Of a stretch of DNA of 64,000 bases, positions 27,976-40,888 are shown one piece after another (the first letter of the stretch is position 1; each line of letters opens with the position of its first letter). The position numbers and the translations under genes are program-made. The stretch covers positions 514,206-578,205 of the forward strand of contig CAJNOJ010000037.1 in NCBI GenBank assembly GCA_905250025.1, read 5' to 3'. Below the pieces are notes generated by a model. That model saw nothing but the letters and a program-made list of their open reading frames with translations, was not told where the DNA came from and did not search any database. The stretch comes from Adineta ricciae. Its lineage: Eukaryota > Rotifera > Eurotatoria > Adinetida > Adinetidae.

Positions 27976-30900
27976 ATGAGTTCCAAACACGACGGTAGGA
28001 TTTATCGATGTTCAAAATAAATCGAATCATCTATTTTTGTTTTTTTCTTTGTAGCAATTGAAGCTCAGTCGAAAGCTATACGTGATGAACGACGAAAAGA
28101 AGAAGATGAAGCTCGTGGTACACGATTCGGTCAACAAATTCTTGACACAGAAGTCTACGAAGATGATGGTCGTAGTAGCTATTTGAGTTATTTACCTAAG
28201 GGAAACGATGAGGACGTAAGTTAATGACAATTCACTTGAAAAAAAATAACGGAAATCATGTTTTTCTATATTGTATTAGGATGAAGAGGAAAACTATCAA
28301 ACATCATTGTCAAACATGAAATTGAAACAATATGGACCATCTGCTGATATCCGACAAAATATTCCAAACGTTGATAAGGTAAGTGTACAATGCATTGCTC
28401 TTCGATACAAGAAAGTCTTTTCTCTAATAGAATTATGATCCATTAGCAGAATATCGTCGACCAACAATAGCTGATCGAGAAAATGAATATCAAAAGAAAC
28501 GACGTATGCAACCGGGAATGATTTCACCTGAACGTTTGGATTATTTCGCTGATGGTAAATGATCTGTTTTCTTGATTATTTAGTGTGGAAGTATATTCTC
28601 TCATATTCGAAGAGGCTATTTTGATACCGAGTTCATTTTTATAGGCGTCTGGCGACATGGATAACTCTACTCTCTATATACATACATCATCTTCATATCC
28701 ATTAGTTTCTGATAGGAAGACAAGGTGTGAATGATTCATAAAAAAAAAACACCGATTTTATTTTATCAGAATCTTAGCTTATTTTTAGACTTTAAACGAT
28801 TATCAACGTGCTGTTTTCATTCGCAACGTTGACAGTCATCTTGCTTGAAATGAGCTCGAGCATGGTACAGATACTACTACACATGTATTTCTTTTCTTTT
28901 CATAAACCTTTCCTTTTCTCTCTCAAGTCTTTCTTGATGTTCACTCAAGATTTCAAAAGAGGTAGTATTCATTCATATAACGGTGGGTCTTTTAATCATT
29001 TCTTTGAAAATAGTGATCTAGTTGAACATAAGGTTCTTTTCATTTGGATTAATAATTCTGATTTTGTAATTTAGGCGGCAAAACACCTGATCCACAAGCG
29101 AAAGGCCGTGGCTATGCAGACATCATGGGAGAAATGGCTCTACGAAATGCGAAGGCGGATACACGCAATCAAATTGCAGACAAACTAAAAGCAGCCGAAG
29201 GTCAGAGCGGTGTCGGAGCGAATGGAAATGCAAGTTCAGCCGGGGAAAAACGCCGACGACGATGGGATCAAACAGCACCAGCAGATGATAATGATCCTAA
29301 AGCGAAGAAAACTGCCTATGATGAAGCCGTAACACCAGCTCATCGAATGTGGGATGCAACACCAGCTCCCGGCCAGTCATCGTTCGATGAAACACCAATG
29401 GCTTCACGTACGCCAGGTGCTGAAACGCCGCATCATTCAGCAACACCGTCAAATAAACGCAATCGATGGGACGAAACACCACGCACCGAACGTGAAACAA
29501 CGAATTCCGGTTGGGCAGAAACGCCTAGAACGGATCGTGGTGGTATGGATGATTCCGATTACATAATGGGAGCAACTCCTACACCGGGCGATAAACGTCG
29601 TTCACGTTGGGACGAAACACCGGCAAATGCAACCACAACAAATGGAGGCGGTTTTACACCATTAGCGAAAGAAATCGGTGTTGCGTCAACTCCTCGTACT
29701 GCCAGCGGTTTCACACCAGGCATGACGCCAATCATAGCAACACCTGTCGGCGCACGCGCTGCTAATATGGCTACGCCAATAGTCAATCAAGTTCCAATGA
29801 CACCGGAGCAGATGCAAGCTTATCGTTGGGAACGTGAAATCGATGAACGTAATCGTCCATTATCAGATGAAGAACTCGATGCTATGTTTCCACCAGGATA
29901 CAAAGTTTTACCACCACCGGCATCCTATGTACCTATTCGAACACCAGCACGAAAATTAATGGCAACACCCACACCACAATCGACGATGTCTGGTTTTCAC
30001 ATTCAAGAATCGGCTCATGGACAAGCTGCTCAATCGAACCAATTGCAAGAATATCAACCGTCAGGAAATTTACCACTCTTAAAACCAGATGATCTACAAT
30101 ATTTTGATAAACTATTGCAAGAAGTCGATGAAGAAGCTTTGACACCTGAAGAACAGAAAGAACGTAAAATCATGAAACTATTATTAAAAATTAAAAATGG
30201 TACACCGCCTATGCGTAAAGCAGCACTACGACAGATCACTGATAAAGCACGTGAATTCGGTGCTGGTCCACTATTTAATCAGATTTTACCATTGTTAATG
30301 TCGCCAACATTAGAAGATCAAGAACGTCATTTACTTGTAAAAGTTATCGATCGTATTCTCTATAAACTTGATGATCTTGTTCGTCCCTATGTTCACAAGA
30401 TATGTGTCGTTATCGAACCATTGTTAATTGATGAAGATTATTATGCACGTGTCGAAGGTCGTGAAATTATATCAAATTTAGCTAAAGCTGCTGGTTTGGC
30501 GACTATGATTTCCACAATGCGACCTGATATTGATAACTTAGATGAATATGTACGTAATACAACTGCTCGTGCGTTTGCTGTCGTTGCATCAGCGCTCGGT
30601 ATTCCAGCTTTATTACCATTTTTGAAAGCTGTTTGTAAAAGTAAAAAATCTTGGCAAGCAAGACATACGGGTATAAAGATCATCCAACAAATCGCTATTC
30701 TTCTCGGTTGTGCCATTTTACCACATTTGAAATCTTTGGTGGAAATTATCGAACATGGTAAGAAGATCAATATTTCATTCACTTTTCTTCTCACATGCTT
30801 AACGTTTCAATTCTAGGTCTCGTCGATGAACAACAAAAAGTTCGAACAATTACTGCTCTGGGTATCGCGGCTTTGGCAGAAGCAGCTGCACCTTATGGTA

Positions 30901-32910
30901 TCGAATCTTTTGATACTGTACTCAAACCGTTATGGGCTGGTATTAAAGAACATCGTGGCAAAGTAAGTTACCTTGTTGAACTGAAAATGAACATAGTCTA
31001 CTGTGTGATTTAGGGTCTGGCTGCTTTTCTCAAAGCCATTGGCTATTTGATTCCACTGATGGATGCCGAATATGCTGGTTACTATACCCGTGAAGTGATG
31101 CTTATCCTAATCCGTGAATTTCAATCTCCCGATGAAGAAATGAAGAAGATTGTTCTCAAAGTCGTTAAACAATGTACAGCAACGGATGGTGTCGAAGCAA
31201 AATATATTAAAGAAGAAGTTCTGCCAGCCTTCTTTCGATACTTCTGGAATCAACGTATGGCGCTCGATCGTCGTAATTATCGGCAGCTAGTCGATACCAC
31301 TGTCGAAATGGCCAATAAAGTTGGCTCATCAGAAATTATCAATCGTATTGTGGATGATTTAAAGGATGAATCCGAACAATACCGTAAAATGGTTATTGAA
31401 ACGATCGAAAAGATCATGACAAATCTGGGTTCTGCTGATATCGATTCACGTTTGGAAGAACAATTGATTGATGGTATACTTTACGCTTTTCAAGAACAAA
31501 CAACCGAAGATGCTGTGATGTTGAATGGATTCGGTGCCGTGGTCAATTCGTTAGGAAAACGTTGTAAAGCATATTTACCTCAAATGTGCGGTACGATTCT
31601 CTGGCGTTTGAATAATAAAGCAGCTAAAGTTCGACAACAGGCCGCTGATCTTATCCAGAAAATAGCGAATGTTATGAAACTATGCTCCGAAGAAAAACTA
31701 ATGGGACAATTAGGCCTTGTCTTATATGAATATCTGGGTGAAGAGTATCCGGAAGTTTTAGGAAGTATTCTTGGAGCATTGAAAGGTAAGAATTAGTCAA
31801 AAGTACATATAGAAATCTATTTCGCATATTTTAGGAATTGTGAATGTGATTGGTATGACTAATATGACACCACCGATCAAAGACTTATTACCCCGATTAA
31901 CACCCATTCTGAAAAACAGGTAGATTTAATTTTGAGAATAAGATAGTTTTGTTTATCGTACATTTTTAGACATGAAAAAGTTCAAGAAAATTGTATTGAT
32001 CTTGTCGGCCGTATTGCTGAATTAGGTGCCGAACATGTTCCAGCTCGTGAATGGATGCGTATTTGTTTTGAACTACTTGAACTGCTCAAAGCACATAAGA
32101 AATCAATTCGTCGTGCTGCTATCAATACATTTGGTTACATCGCTAAAGCTATTGGTCCACATGATGTTCTTGCAACATTATTAAACAATTTGAAAGTCCA
32201 AGAACGTCAACTACGTGTTTGTACAACTGTTGCCATTGCTATTGTCTCAGAAACATGTTCACCGTTCACTGTTCTACCCGGTAAATCATCTTATCGTATT
32301 CTATTCTTCTCAAATTGTCTTTTCTTCTTTAGGTCTCATGAATGAATATCGGGTGCCGGAATTGAATGTTCAAAATGGTGTTTTGAAAGCACTAGCATTT
32401 ATGTTCGAATACATTGGCGAGATGTCCAAGGATTACATCTATGCTGTAACACCTTTATTAGAAGATGCAATGATGGACAGAGATTTAGTTCATCGGCAAA
32501 CCGCGATGACTGCCATTGGACACATGTCACTAGGTGTATTCGGTTTCGGATGTGAAGATGCTTTATGTCATTTATTAAATCATGTTTGGCCAAATATCTT
32601 CGAAACAAGTCCTCATGTCATTCAAGCATTCATTTCTGCTATCGAAGGTATACGCGTGGGTCTTGGCCCATGTCGAATTCTGTATTATGCACTACAAGGT
32701 CTATTTCATCCTGCTCGTCGTGTACGTGATGTGTACTGGAAAGTTTACAACACGATTTATATCGGTGCACAAGATTCCCTAGTAGCTGCATATCCACGTA
32801 TTGTAGATGATAGTATTCATTCAACCATCGACGAAGATGAAATACCTCAAAAGCGTACGAAAAAACTGCGCAATGATTATGCTCGATATGAACTTGATTA
32901 CATTCTTTAA
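27976..32910 (+). CDS. SF3B1: splicing factor 3B subunit 1, copy 2
   Basis: Second complete SF3B1 gene with the same ten-exon structure. Checked exons: 27976-27994, 28055-28215, 28280-28378, 28431-28554, 29075-30757, 30817-30962 and 31014-31785, followed by the three terminal exons to 32910. The HEAT region is essentially identical to copy 1 in protein. Differences cluster in disordered parts: [15 protein letters not shown] against [15 protein letters not shown] in the N-terminal half, and [10 protein letters not shown] against [10 protein letters not shown] near the C-terminus. No stop or frameshift is present. Both copies therefore look functional, as expected of alleles or a recent duplicate. 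The 520-nt intron 4 is almost identical to that of copy 1. Confidence 0.97.
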
Positions 32911-33776
32911 ACGAAAAACATGTTTCATCAGTAATCTGTTGTCATTTCATGTCTCTTATTGTTGTTCTCATTTCACTTCCTGTACTCGTATAGGTACGTC
33001 TATATTACGTACGGTATACCAAGATGAGACTAAATTCAAGCATAGAATCCAAGAGCACATACGTACGATTCTTTTTTCTTCTTCGATGTATTTACGTTTG
33101 TTTTCTCTCTTGTGCTGTTCCTTTGTTCTATCTCTTTGTGTTCGTAATAAACAGCTGAAACTAACTTTTTCAAGAACAAAGAAGAGAAAAATATCGAGTT
33201 GAATTGAATGTTCTCAACTGAATGACGAAACTAAATCAAAACTGCGTTGGCGATATGTGCTTAAAGTTTGCAAAGTAAACATATGTTAGCAGAACGAGGT
33301 TATCTTAGTCCAAAATGGTGTAATCTAAGTAAACTATTTTTCTATCTATAACTATGAATAACTATAGTTTAAAGATAAATTTATTGAATTATTGTGCTGT
33401 AAAGACATTTGATTGTTTATTTACGAAGAAAAGTTGTGCTCTATTTATGTGGTACTTCTTTTTTTTAATCTTAGTTTTGCCTTCTCATCACCTAACGGAC
33501 ATTAGTTAGATAATGAAGAAAGAGAAAGAAATCTGTTGCTGATGTCTTTTCAACTACGGGCGAAAAATGAGCAACAAAGTAAAGAGAAAAAGAGATTCTT
33601 AGATAACCATATCTTCTCTGTTGCTGCTCTTTATCTAAAGTTGATGCAAATAAAAGCTAAAGACTATTTGTTTTCTTTTTTATTATTATCATTTACGACT
33701 TCGGTGTCTTTCAATGCTATTGCTCTTCTAGTTTCTAGTTAGGAGTTGTAGCAACATAGTGTTTCTTTCGTGCGAA
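32911..33776. other. SF3B1 3' flank to SUEL/CUB gene start (copy 2)
   Basis: Counterpart of 22674-23539 with scattered substitutions. No separate gene seen. Confidence 0.5.
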
Positions 33777-36700
33777 ATGATGACAATTAGATTCTTATTA
33801 TTCACTAGTTTGTATATATTACAATATATCTTTTACACTAATGGGCAAAAGGTACAAACAATGGGTCCTGTTGAGACTTGCGCTGCATCAAGTGCTACTC
33901 TTCGTTGTCCAGCTAACTCTGTAATTGTCGTTACAAGTGCTGAGTATGGCGTAGCGCAAATAGCCGGCTCATGTACTTACACAGCTGGTGATTGCGTGGC
34001 TGATGCTATGAATGCCATTGTATGTAATACAGATTCTCTCCAATGCAATGTATACGCAACCAAGAAGAAATTATCGGAATGTAATGATCAATACAGCAGT
34101 TATCTTCACGTCGAATATGACTGTGTACCGTTACAAATGAACGATCCAGCGAGAGAATACAATGTTTGTCAAAATGGTAGCGAAATAACAACTGATAATG
34201 GTATCATCAAATCACCCGGTTATCCATCACAATTTCAATCCACTTCAAAGGAATGTTTTCGTGCCATTCATGTACCTGAGGACAAGACCATTCGTTTATG
34301 GTTAAGTGATCTATATATTCCAATGGGAACTGGTTGTCTCAAGGACTATGTTTATGTAGTCGACAGTGTGCAAACGTATAAACATTGTGGTACCAAACGA
34401 TATGCATATCCATACTTATGTTCATCAACAGTTCTCATTCAATACTATACACTGACTACATCGACGTTTTATCGTGGTTTAAGAATGTACTTTGAAATAG
34501 TCGATCGAGTGTCAAATGATCGTTGTCCGAATTCCACTGCAACAATTACACCAGTTGTACCAACAACAACACTTTCAACAACTGTCTCGCCAGATATAAC
34601 AACAACTGTACCTATTTATGTCATACTTGGTATTGCTTCACCTGTCCGAAGTTTTCAACTTTGCAAAGGTAAACTTGGCTTCAATTTGCAAATCTTAAGA
34701 AAGCGATTCGAAACGTTTTTGTGTTTCAGGCGATTCGCATAAAATTGAATGTCCCACCAACTATGTCGTTACTGTGAGGGCAAACATCTTCGGTGTTACT
34801 TCATCTGATCAATGTGAAGCTCATGATGCTGCTAGACATTGTGTCGTGGCCACAGAGCCCACCTTCTGGTGTTATCAAAGTTGTACATACACGTACACAG
34901 GTAATCGGCCACTTTCCTCGTGCAACAACAAACCTGCCACTTATCAATATGTCGAATATCAATGTATTCCGAGAAATGCTCCAGTTATATCAACTAATAC
35001 ACCATGTCCAACAGATGGGTCGAAAGTTCCAATTAAAGTCGACCGTCGTGGTCGTTTTCAAAGTTACAACTATCCGACGTTTCTGACGATGAATTGTGTC
35101 TACCGATTTTCAACAAAACCCGGTGATATTATGCATTTCTATTCAATCGACATCAATCTAAACGATTGGTCAAAAGATTGTAAATCGAATAAAATCTCAT
35201 TTGTAGAGGATGGTGAGACTGACGGTCCGTCATTTTGCGAAGAAGATCAAACGACTCTGCTTTATTCGACATGTTCGAACGAAATCGACATGCGCTATTC
35301 TGTTACTGACGGTAGTATGCTATATTCCGAAGGTGTTGAATTATACATTGAAAGTCAAGCACGTCCATCAGATTGGTCATGTGGCAAACCGGGATCAACC
35401 ATAACTACTCCACGTCCTTCACCCACAACGCCATTTACTACTCCAACAGCAAAACCCCTAACAAATGAAACAACGATGACCGCTCGAGATGAAATCGAAC
35501 ACGATATTTGCTATACGAAATCATTAACTCACACATGTCCAGCAGGTTATACATTCATGTTCATTGATGCTTTTTATGGTGTTAAAAGTCAATCATCAAA
35601 CAAATGTGGATTCGTTCAAGGTGACTGTGTGCATGAAACATTATCAGCACTTACACAATGCAAAACCGATGCAGCAAATTGTTACATTTCTTATACAACA
35701 CAACGTCGACTTGCTCAATGTTTAGATAAATATGCCGACTATCTACATATCACTAGTCAATGCGTTCCTAGCAAATCAGCTGGCGCAACAGCAACCATTC
35801 GAACATATGACATTTGTGATACAAACAGTGATATCGCAGACTTTAATGGTATCATAACGAGTCCTGGCTTTCCAACATATAAACAATCCAATGGTATTTG
35901 TAAACGATCAATTCTCGGTGTGCCAGATCGAGTTCTCAAAATTTGGATCAATGAAATGGCTACTGCAACTGGTGGACAACGTAACATTGATGGTAAGCAT
36001 TCTCTTTGATAGTTCTGTATTTTATTCTATTCTTTTGTAGATGAATCAAATGAGCCGAATTTAGTTCTATATAAAACTTATGAAAATGAAAATGTAGTCA
36101 AACGCATTGAACAACACCCAGCCATTCGTGACACCTGCGTGGACGATTATTTGATCGTCAATACTCCACATGTTTCTTACGTTTACTGCGGCAAAAGAAA
36201 ATTAGCCATAATGCCTATTTGTGCATCACGTGTAGATATTCAATACAAAGCTTCGTCTCCACCGAATATTTTCTATAAAGGTTTCAAATTCTATTTCGAA
36301 TGGGTAGAAAAACCTGTTGAAATTAACTGTGGCGGCAATCCTGGCCTATCAACAACAACACCACTGAATGAACCAGTTCCTCTCTGGGCACAAAATCTGG
36401 AACTTTCGCCTATCCTTTCTCACCAAATCTGTCTTGGAAATTCACATACATTACGATGTCCTCGTGGATCGGATTATGTTCTTTCAATCATCGAATCCAA
36501 TTATGGTGTGACTGGTACAGGCATATGTGAAATCCCATCATCGACGCATTGCCATCAAGAAGCTGCACTCGACTTGACATGTACGCAATCGTGTTACATC
36601 GAATACGATCTTCCAAAGCCGTTAACACAATGTGGACTGCAAAATGCTGATTATATTAGCATCGATTATGAGTGTATTCCAACACGTTTACCAGACAATG

Positions 36701-39700
36701 AGAATCCGATTGATATATGTGCATCGACGTCAACAGATACAATTGCCATGAACACAGGTATGATGATTAGTCCACAGTATCCCAGTCTAGGTGCAGCACG
36801 TACGTGTTCGAAACGAATTGAAACATTGCCAAGCAAATTATGGATGGTCTTTGTTGTCGATCTGTTCTTGGAAGGATCGAACGATGCTGGTGACTGTAAT
36901 GCGGCATCCTTAACAATCAACGATGGAAACGATCGAATTGTTCTTTGCGGTTCACAGCAACCTCAACTTGTTCTTGTCAGTTGCTCGCATATTGTAGATT
37001 TTAAGTTTGTTTCAACTCATCAAGCGCTTGGTTATCGTGGTTTCAAAGTTTTCTTTCAAACAGTTGATGTTCCCGATGGTTGGACATGCAAACCCAGTGG
37101 CTTCACAACAACAACGCCAAGACCAACAACTCCTCGACCTCCAACTACGATAAGTCTTTTACCTCCTAGCGCTCTCAGTAAGTTTAATCGTAGTTTCGAA
37201 GTAAATTCTTCTAATTCTACTCTTTTCAGTTGGTGCTTATGGTGGTACAACGAATGGTACACGTCAATATTGTAAACTTCCATTTACCTATCAGAACAAC
37301 ACGCAAACCGTTTGTTTAAGATCTGATCCACCAACTACTCCACCAAGTCAAGGCATGAAAGGACCGTGGTGTTCGTTAACAAGTAACTTCGATACAGATC
37401 GTCAATGGGGTTTTTGTGAACTAGGTATAACTGATTCAACAACTTACGACATATGTCGTGGTCAATCTCAAATTCTTCGATGTCCAGCTGGTTATGTCAT
37501 TGATATCGTCACTGGTGATTATGCTGCTAAACCTGATGGAAACACTGGTGCTGGCGCTTGTGTATATGATCAAAATGATTGCTTTCAAAGTGATTCACTA
37601 ACGATTCAAACTGTCTGTGCCGGTAAACCAACATGCACAGCATATCACTTTTCTAAGACTTTAACAGCGTGCCAAAATCGACCAACAGCTTATTTTCATG
37701 TTACTTACACATGTATTCCGAATGATATAGCAGAAATTAGTGTTTACAACCTATGTAACAGTGGCACATTACCAACTGCTGATGTGGAACGTGGATTTCT
37801 CATTTCACCAAATTTTCCTAATACGCAAAACAATTTCAATTGTGCGTTTGAACTGAAAACAGTTAAACCACGTCAGGACATCTATGTCTACATTGTCGAT
37901 ATGGATTTGAACAGTCAGCCTATACTTGGACAAGGATGTCTAAAAGACCGATTGATCGTTTCAGCTGATAATAATATCATGGAAATGTGCGGCCGATCAG
38001 CGACAAACTTCTTACTGAATACATGTCATTCATCCGTAACATTTCAATTGATTCGAGCAGGTGATGCAAAAGGTCGTGGTGTGAAATTCTATTTCGAATT
38101 CCGTGATCGATCACCCGATGAAACATGTCCAATTTTATATTCAACAACTACACGTGCATCAACAACATCAGTATCGCCACAGACAACGACTACAGCACCG
38201 CTGCCAAGTTACTTTCCCGATCCAAGTCCCCGTGATTTCAAAACTTTATGCTTTCCAGATGTTTCGTCCTTATTTGGTACAAAGAATTTTCAATGTCCCA
38301 AAGATTACGTTCTGGTCATCCTTCGAGCATTTTACGGCAAAGGTGGCCGATGTGCTTACACACCCGGTGATTGTACATCAGAAGCTGACATCGTCTATCG
38401 TACATGTGCAGGTAAACAAGCATGTTCCGTTCCGTTTATCAACCTTGTCACTCTGAACGAATGTAACAAAGCAACGGCTAACTATCTTTTTGTTGAATAC
38501 CAATGTCTACCAACACCGTCAATTGCTGTGTCAAGTTCAGAGCTATGCTCGGGTCAATTAAGTACTATTACTGGAACTTCTGGTGTCCTACAAAGTCCAT
38601 CATACCCAACGTACTTTCAAACAACTTGTCCTAATGTGACCTTAAGTTCAGATTCAAGTAGTCTTGTCGTATACATGTATTTGCTTGATATGAGTGTGGC
38701 TCAGCCTGATCTAAGTACTGGCGCCTGCACTAATGACTATCTATCATTATCTTATCAATGTAACAATCAGTTATTCAGCGTCAATTTATGCGGCACACGT
38801 CAAACCGAATTACTATTTAGTACATGTTCACCAACTGATAAAATCTTCGCTTCATATTCGTTACTCAATTCCGACCTAACATCATATCGTGGTTTTGCTT
38901 TATTGTATCAACTCGTACCACAATCTGCTGCGATCACGACTACTACAACACTAAAACCTGCATCAACGTCAACGACAACAACGGCTATTATTGGACCTGG
39001 TTCAGTAAGTACACCGAATCAAATAGTAACAACATGTGTTCAACAGTCTATTACATTACGCTGTCCCCAGAACTACGGTGTTATTGTTCATAAAGTTGAA
39101 CTTGGTGTAAGTGCAACTGGTAGTTGTATTTATTCGAATACAGATTGTTTCGAAGATCGCAGTAATCTATACAATCTTTGCGGCGGAAAACCTTTATGTA
39201 ACATATTTCCACCACTTATTTCACTAAAAGGATGCAACAATTCCAAATCAAACTATCTATATGCTGAATATCAATGCATACCATTACGACCAAAATTCAA
39301 TGTTGATGTATGCGCATCAGCAGCACCTCAAAAAATCGACGGTGGTATAATTGTTTCTTCGGTTAACTACACAGCAACATATAAACAATGTGGTATGCAA
39401 TTACAATCCTCGAAATTATTGGGTAATCAAGCTCATAAAGCATTCCGAATTTACGTTGTCACATTGAATTTACCATTACGAGCAATGATTCGTGAACAAG
39501 GTGCACAATGTAGCGATGATGATCCATTCGTCGAAATCAATGATCCTGAGTCGGGTGTCACACGTCTATGTGGTAATAGTCACACACGATACCTGCTAGA
39601 AACATGTTCAGATACAGTCAGCATTCGATTCAATAATGTTCAAATGAACACAGGTACGGCAAAATATAAAGGTTTCGAAATATATTTTGAATCAATTGAA

Positions 39701-40888
39701 AACGAAAAATGTCGTCCACCAACAACACCGCCAGTTCCAACCGCTCCATTTATGATTCAACCCGTTACTGCTTGCGGTTTAGCTAACGGACGTGAACGTG
39801 TTAGTTTCAGTTGCACACCTGGCTTCGGTCTTACCTTCTTACAATCGTACCAGTACGTTACAAGCCGACCTGATCAATGTGATGCTACGCAAAATACATG
39901 TTTCTTCCCGAGTGAACAACCTGGAGCACAGTGTGCCGGTCAAGAGTCGTGTTCATACACTCATACCATGTCGACAGTACCAACATCAAGTCTCTGCACT
40001 ACTGCGCCAGCCGATGCAACCAAATTTTATTATCAATGTATACCAATGAGACCAACACCAGAATATAGAACTTATACATTGTGTACTGATACAGTAGCAA
40101 CAGAAACCATGGGATTTATTCAAACAACAGGTTTTCCTCGTACTTACCAATATGGTGTTCAAAAATGTGCCTTACGTATTAAATTGCCAGATGCAGCTAG
40201 TGGTACGAAATACTCGGTGTATCTTTATGTAATCGAAATCTCCTTACGTGACGGATCATTCATCAGTCCAGACTCGACTGGCGAATGTACTGATTCAATT
40301 AAATATTCTACTGGTACTACAGAATATCAACTATGCGGAAAGATCGATCAACCATCATTAGAATTCGATTCCAATCAACAAGATGTGAACATATCGATAG
40401 ATATTCCAACGCCATTAAGTGAAAGTCAATGGAATGAATGGCAAGGTGCACGATTATTCTATATAATCGGACGTCAAGATTTACCATCTCCACCACTGGT
40501 ACCAATAGTCACTTCGACAACAACTCGATCACCTGATACGACAACATCAGAACCTACTGTTACTGAAACTTCAAAACCGTCCAAACATGGCTCTCACGGT
40601 GGTCTCATTGCCGGTATTATTATTGGCGTGTTAGTTGTTCTGGGAGGTATAGGTGGTTTTCTTTATTATCGTCGTCATGTGGCATTGCGAAATAGTCAAT
40701 CGCCTACAGTTAGTTACGGTTCTGGTGCAATAACAATGGATGATCCATTGAAGAATGGCAAGTCTGGCAAACAAACAAGTAGTGTTCCAACTGGTTCATT
40801 GAAAGGAACACTGAAAATTGTTAGTCCCTTTTATCAAGCATCAACTGCGACAGAAAAAGAAGATCCCGATGAAATAACAGACGCTTAG
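33777..40888 (+). CDS. giant SUEL-lectin/CUB transmembrane protein, full length
   Basis: Four exons join in frame: 33777-34668, 34730-35992, 36041-37177 and 37230-40888, giving about 2316 residues. The ATG opens a hydrophobic signal peptide. The ectodomain has eight SUEL-type (galactose-binding) lectin domains, each with the LRCP..Y / C..Y.....CVP pattern, each followed by a CUB domain (for example GIIKSPGYPSQF, GIITSPGFPTYK, GFLISPNFP, GVLQSPSYPTYF). Thr/Pro-rich mucin-like linkers separate the pairs. Between pairs 4 and 5, the start of exon 4 encodes a fibronectin-type-II-like module (CKLPFTY ... GPWCSL ... WGFCEL). A C-terminal membrane helix (GLIAGIIIGVLVVLGGIGGF) precedes a basic stop-transfer and an approximately 85-residue Ser/Thr-rich tail. 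Likely a cell-surface carbohydrate-binding receptor; ligand unknown. No named orthologue recognised. Confidence 0.93.

Larger units (their letters stand above)
26191..36341 (+). repeat. 10.15-kb direct repeat, copy 2
   Basis: Second copy of 15953-26104, same orientation, offset about 10,237 bases. The first base after the gap equals 15953. The match can be followed to the Gly-Gly-Asn-Pro codons at 36341, the last sequence known from copy 1. It carries a complete SF3B1 gene and the 5' end of the full-length SUEL/CUB gene. The HMGB body that flanks copy 1 is not repeated. Confidence 0.95.

Noticed and set aside
26191-36341. Transposon or viral origin of the 10-kb repeat
   Set aside because: No terminal repeats, transposase, polymerase or integrase frames; only host genes with introns are inside.
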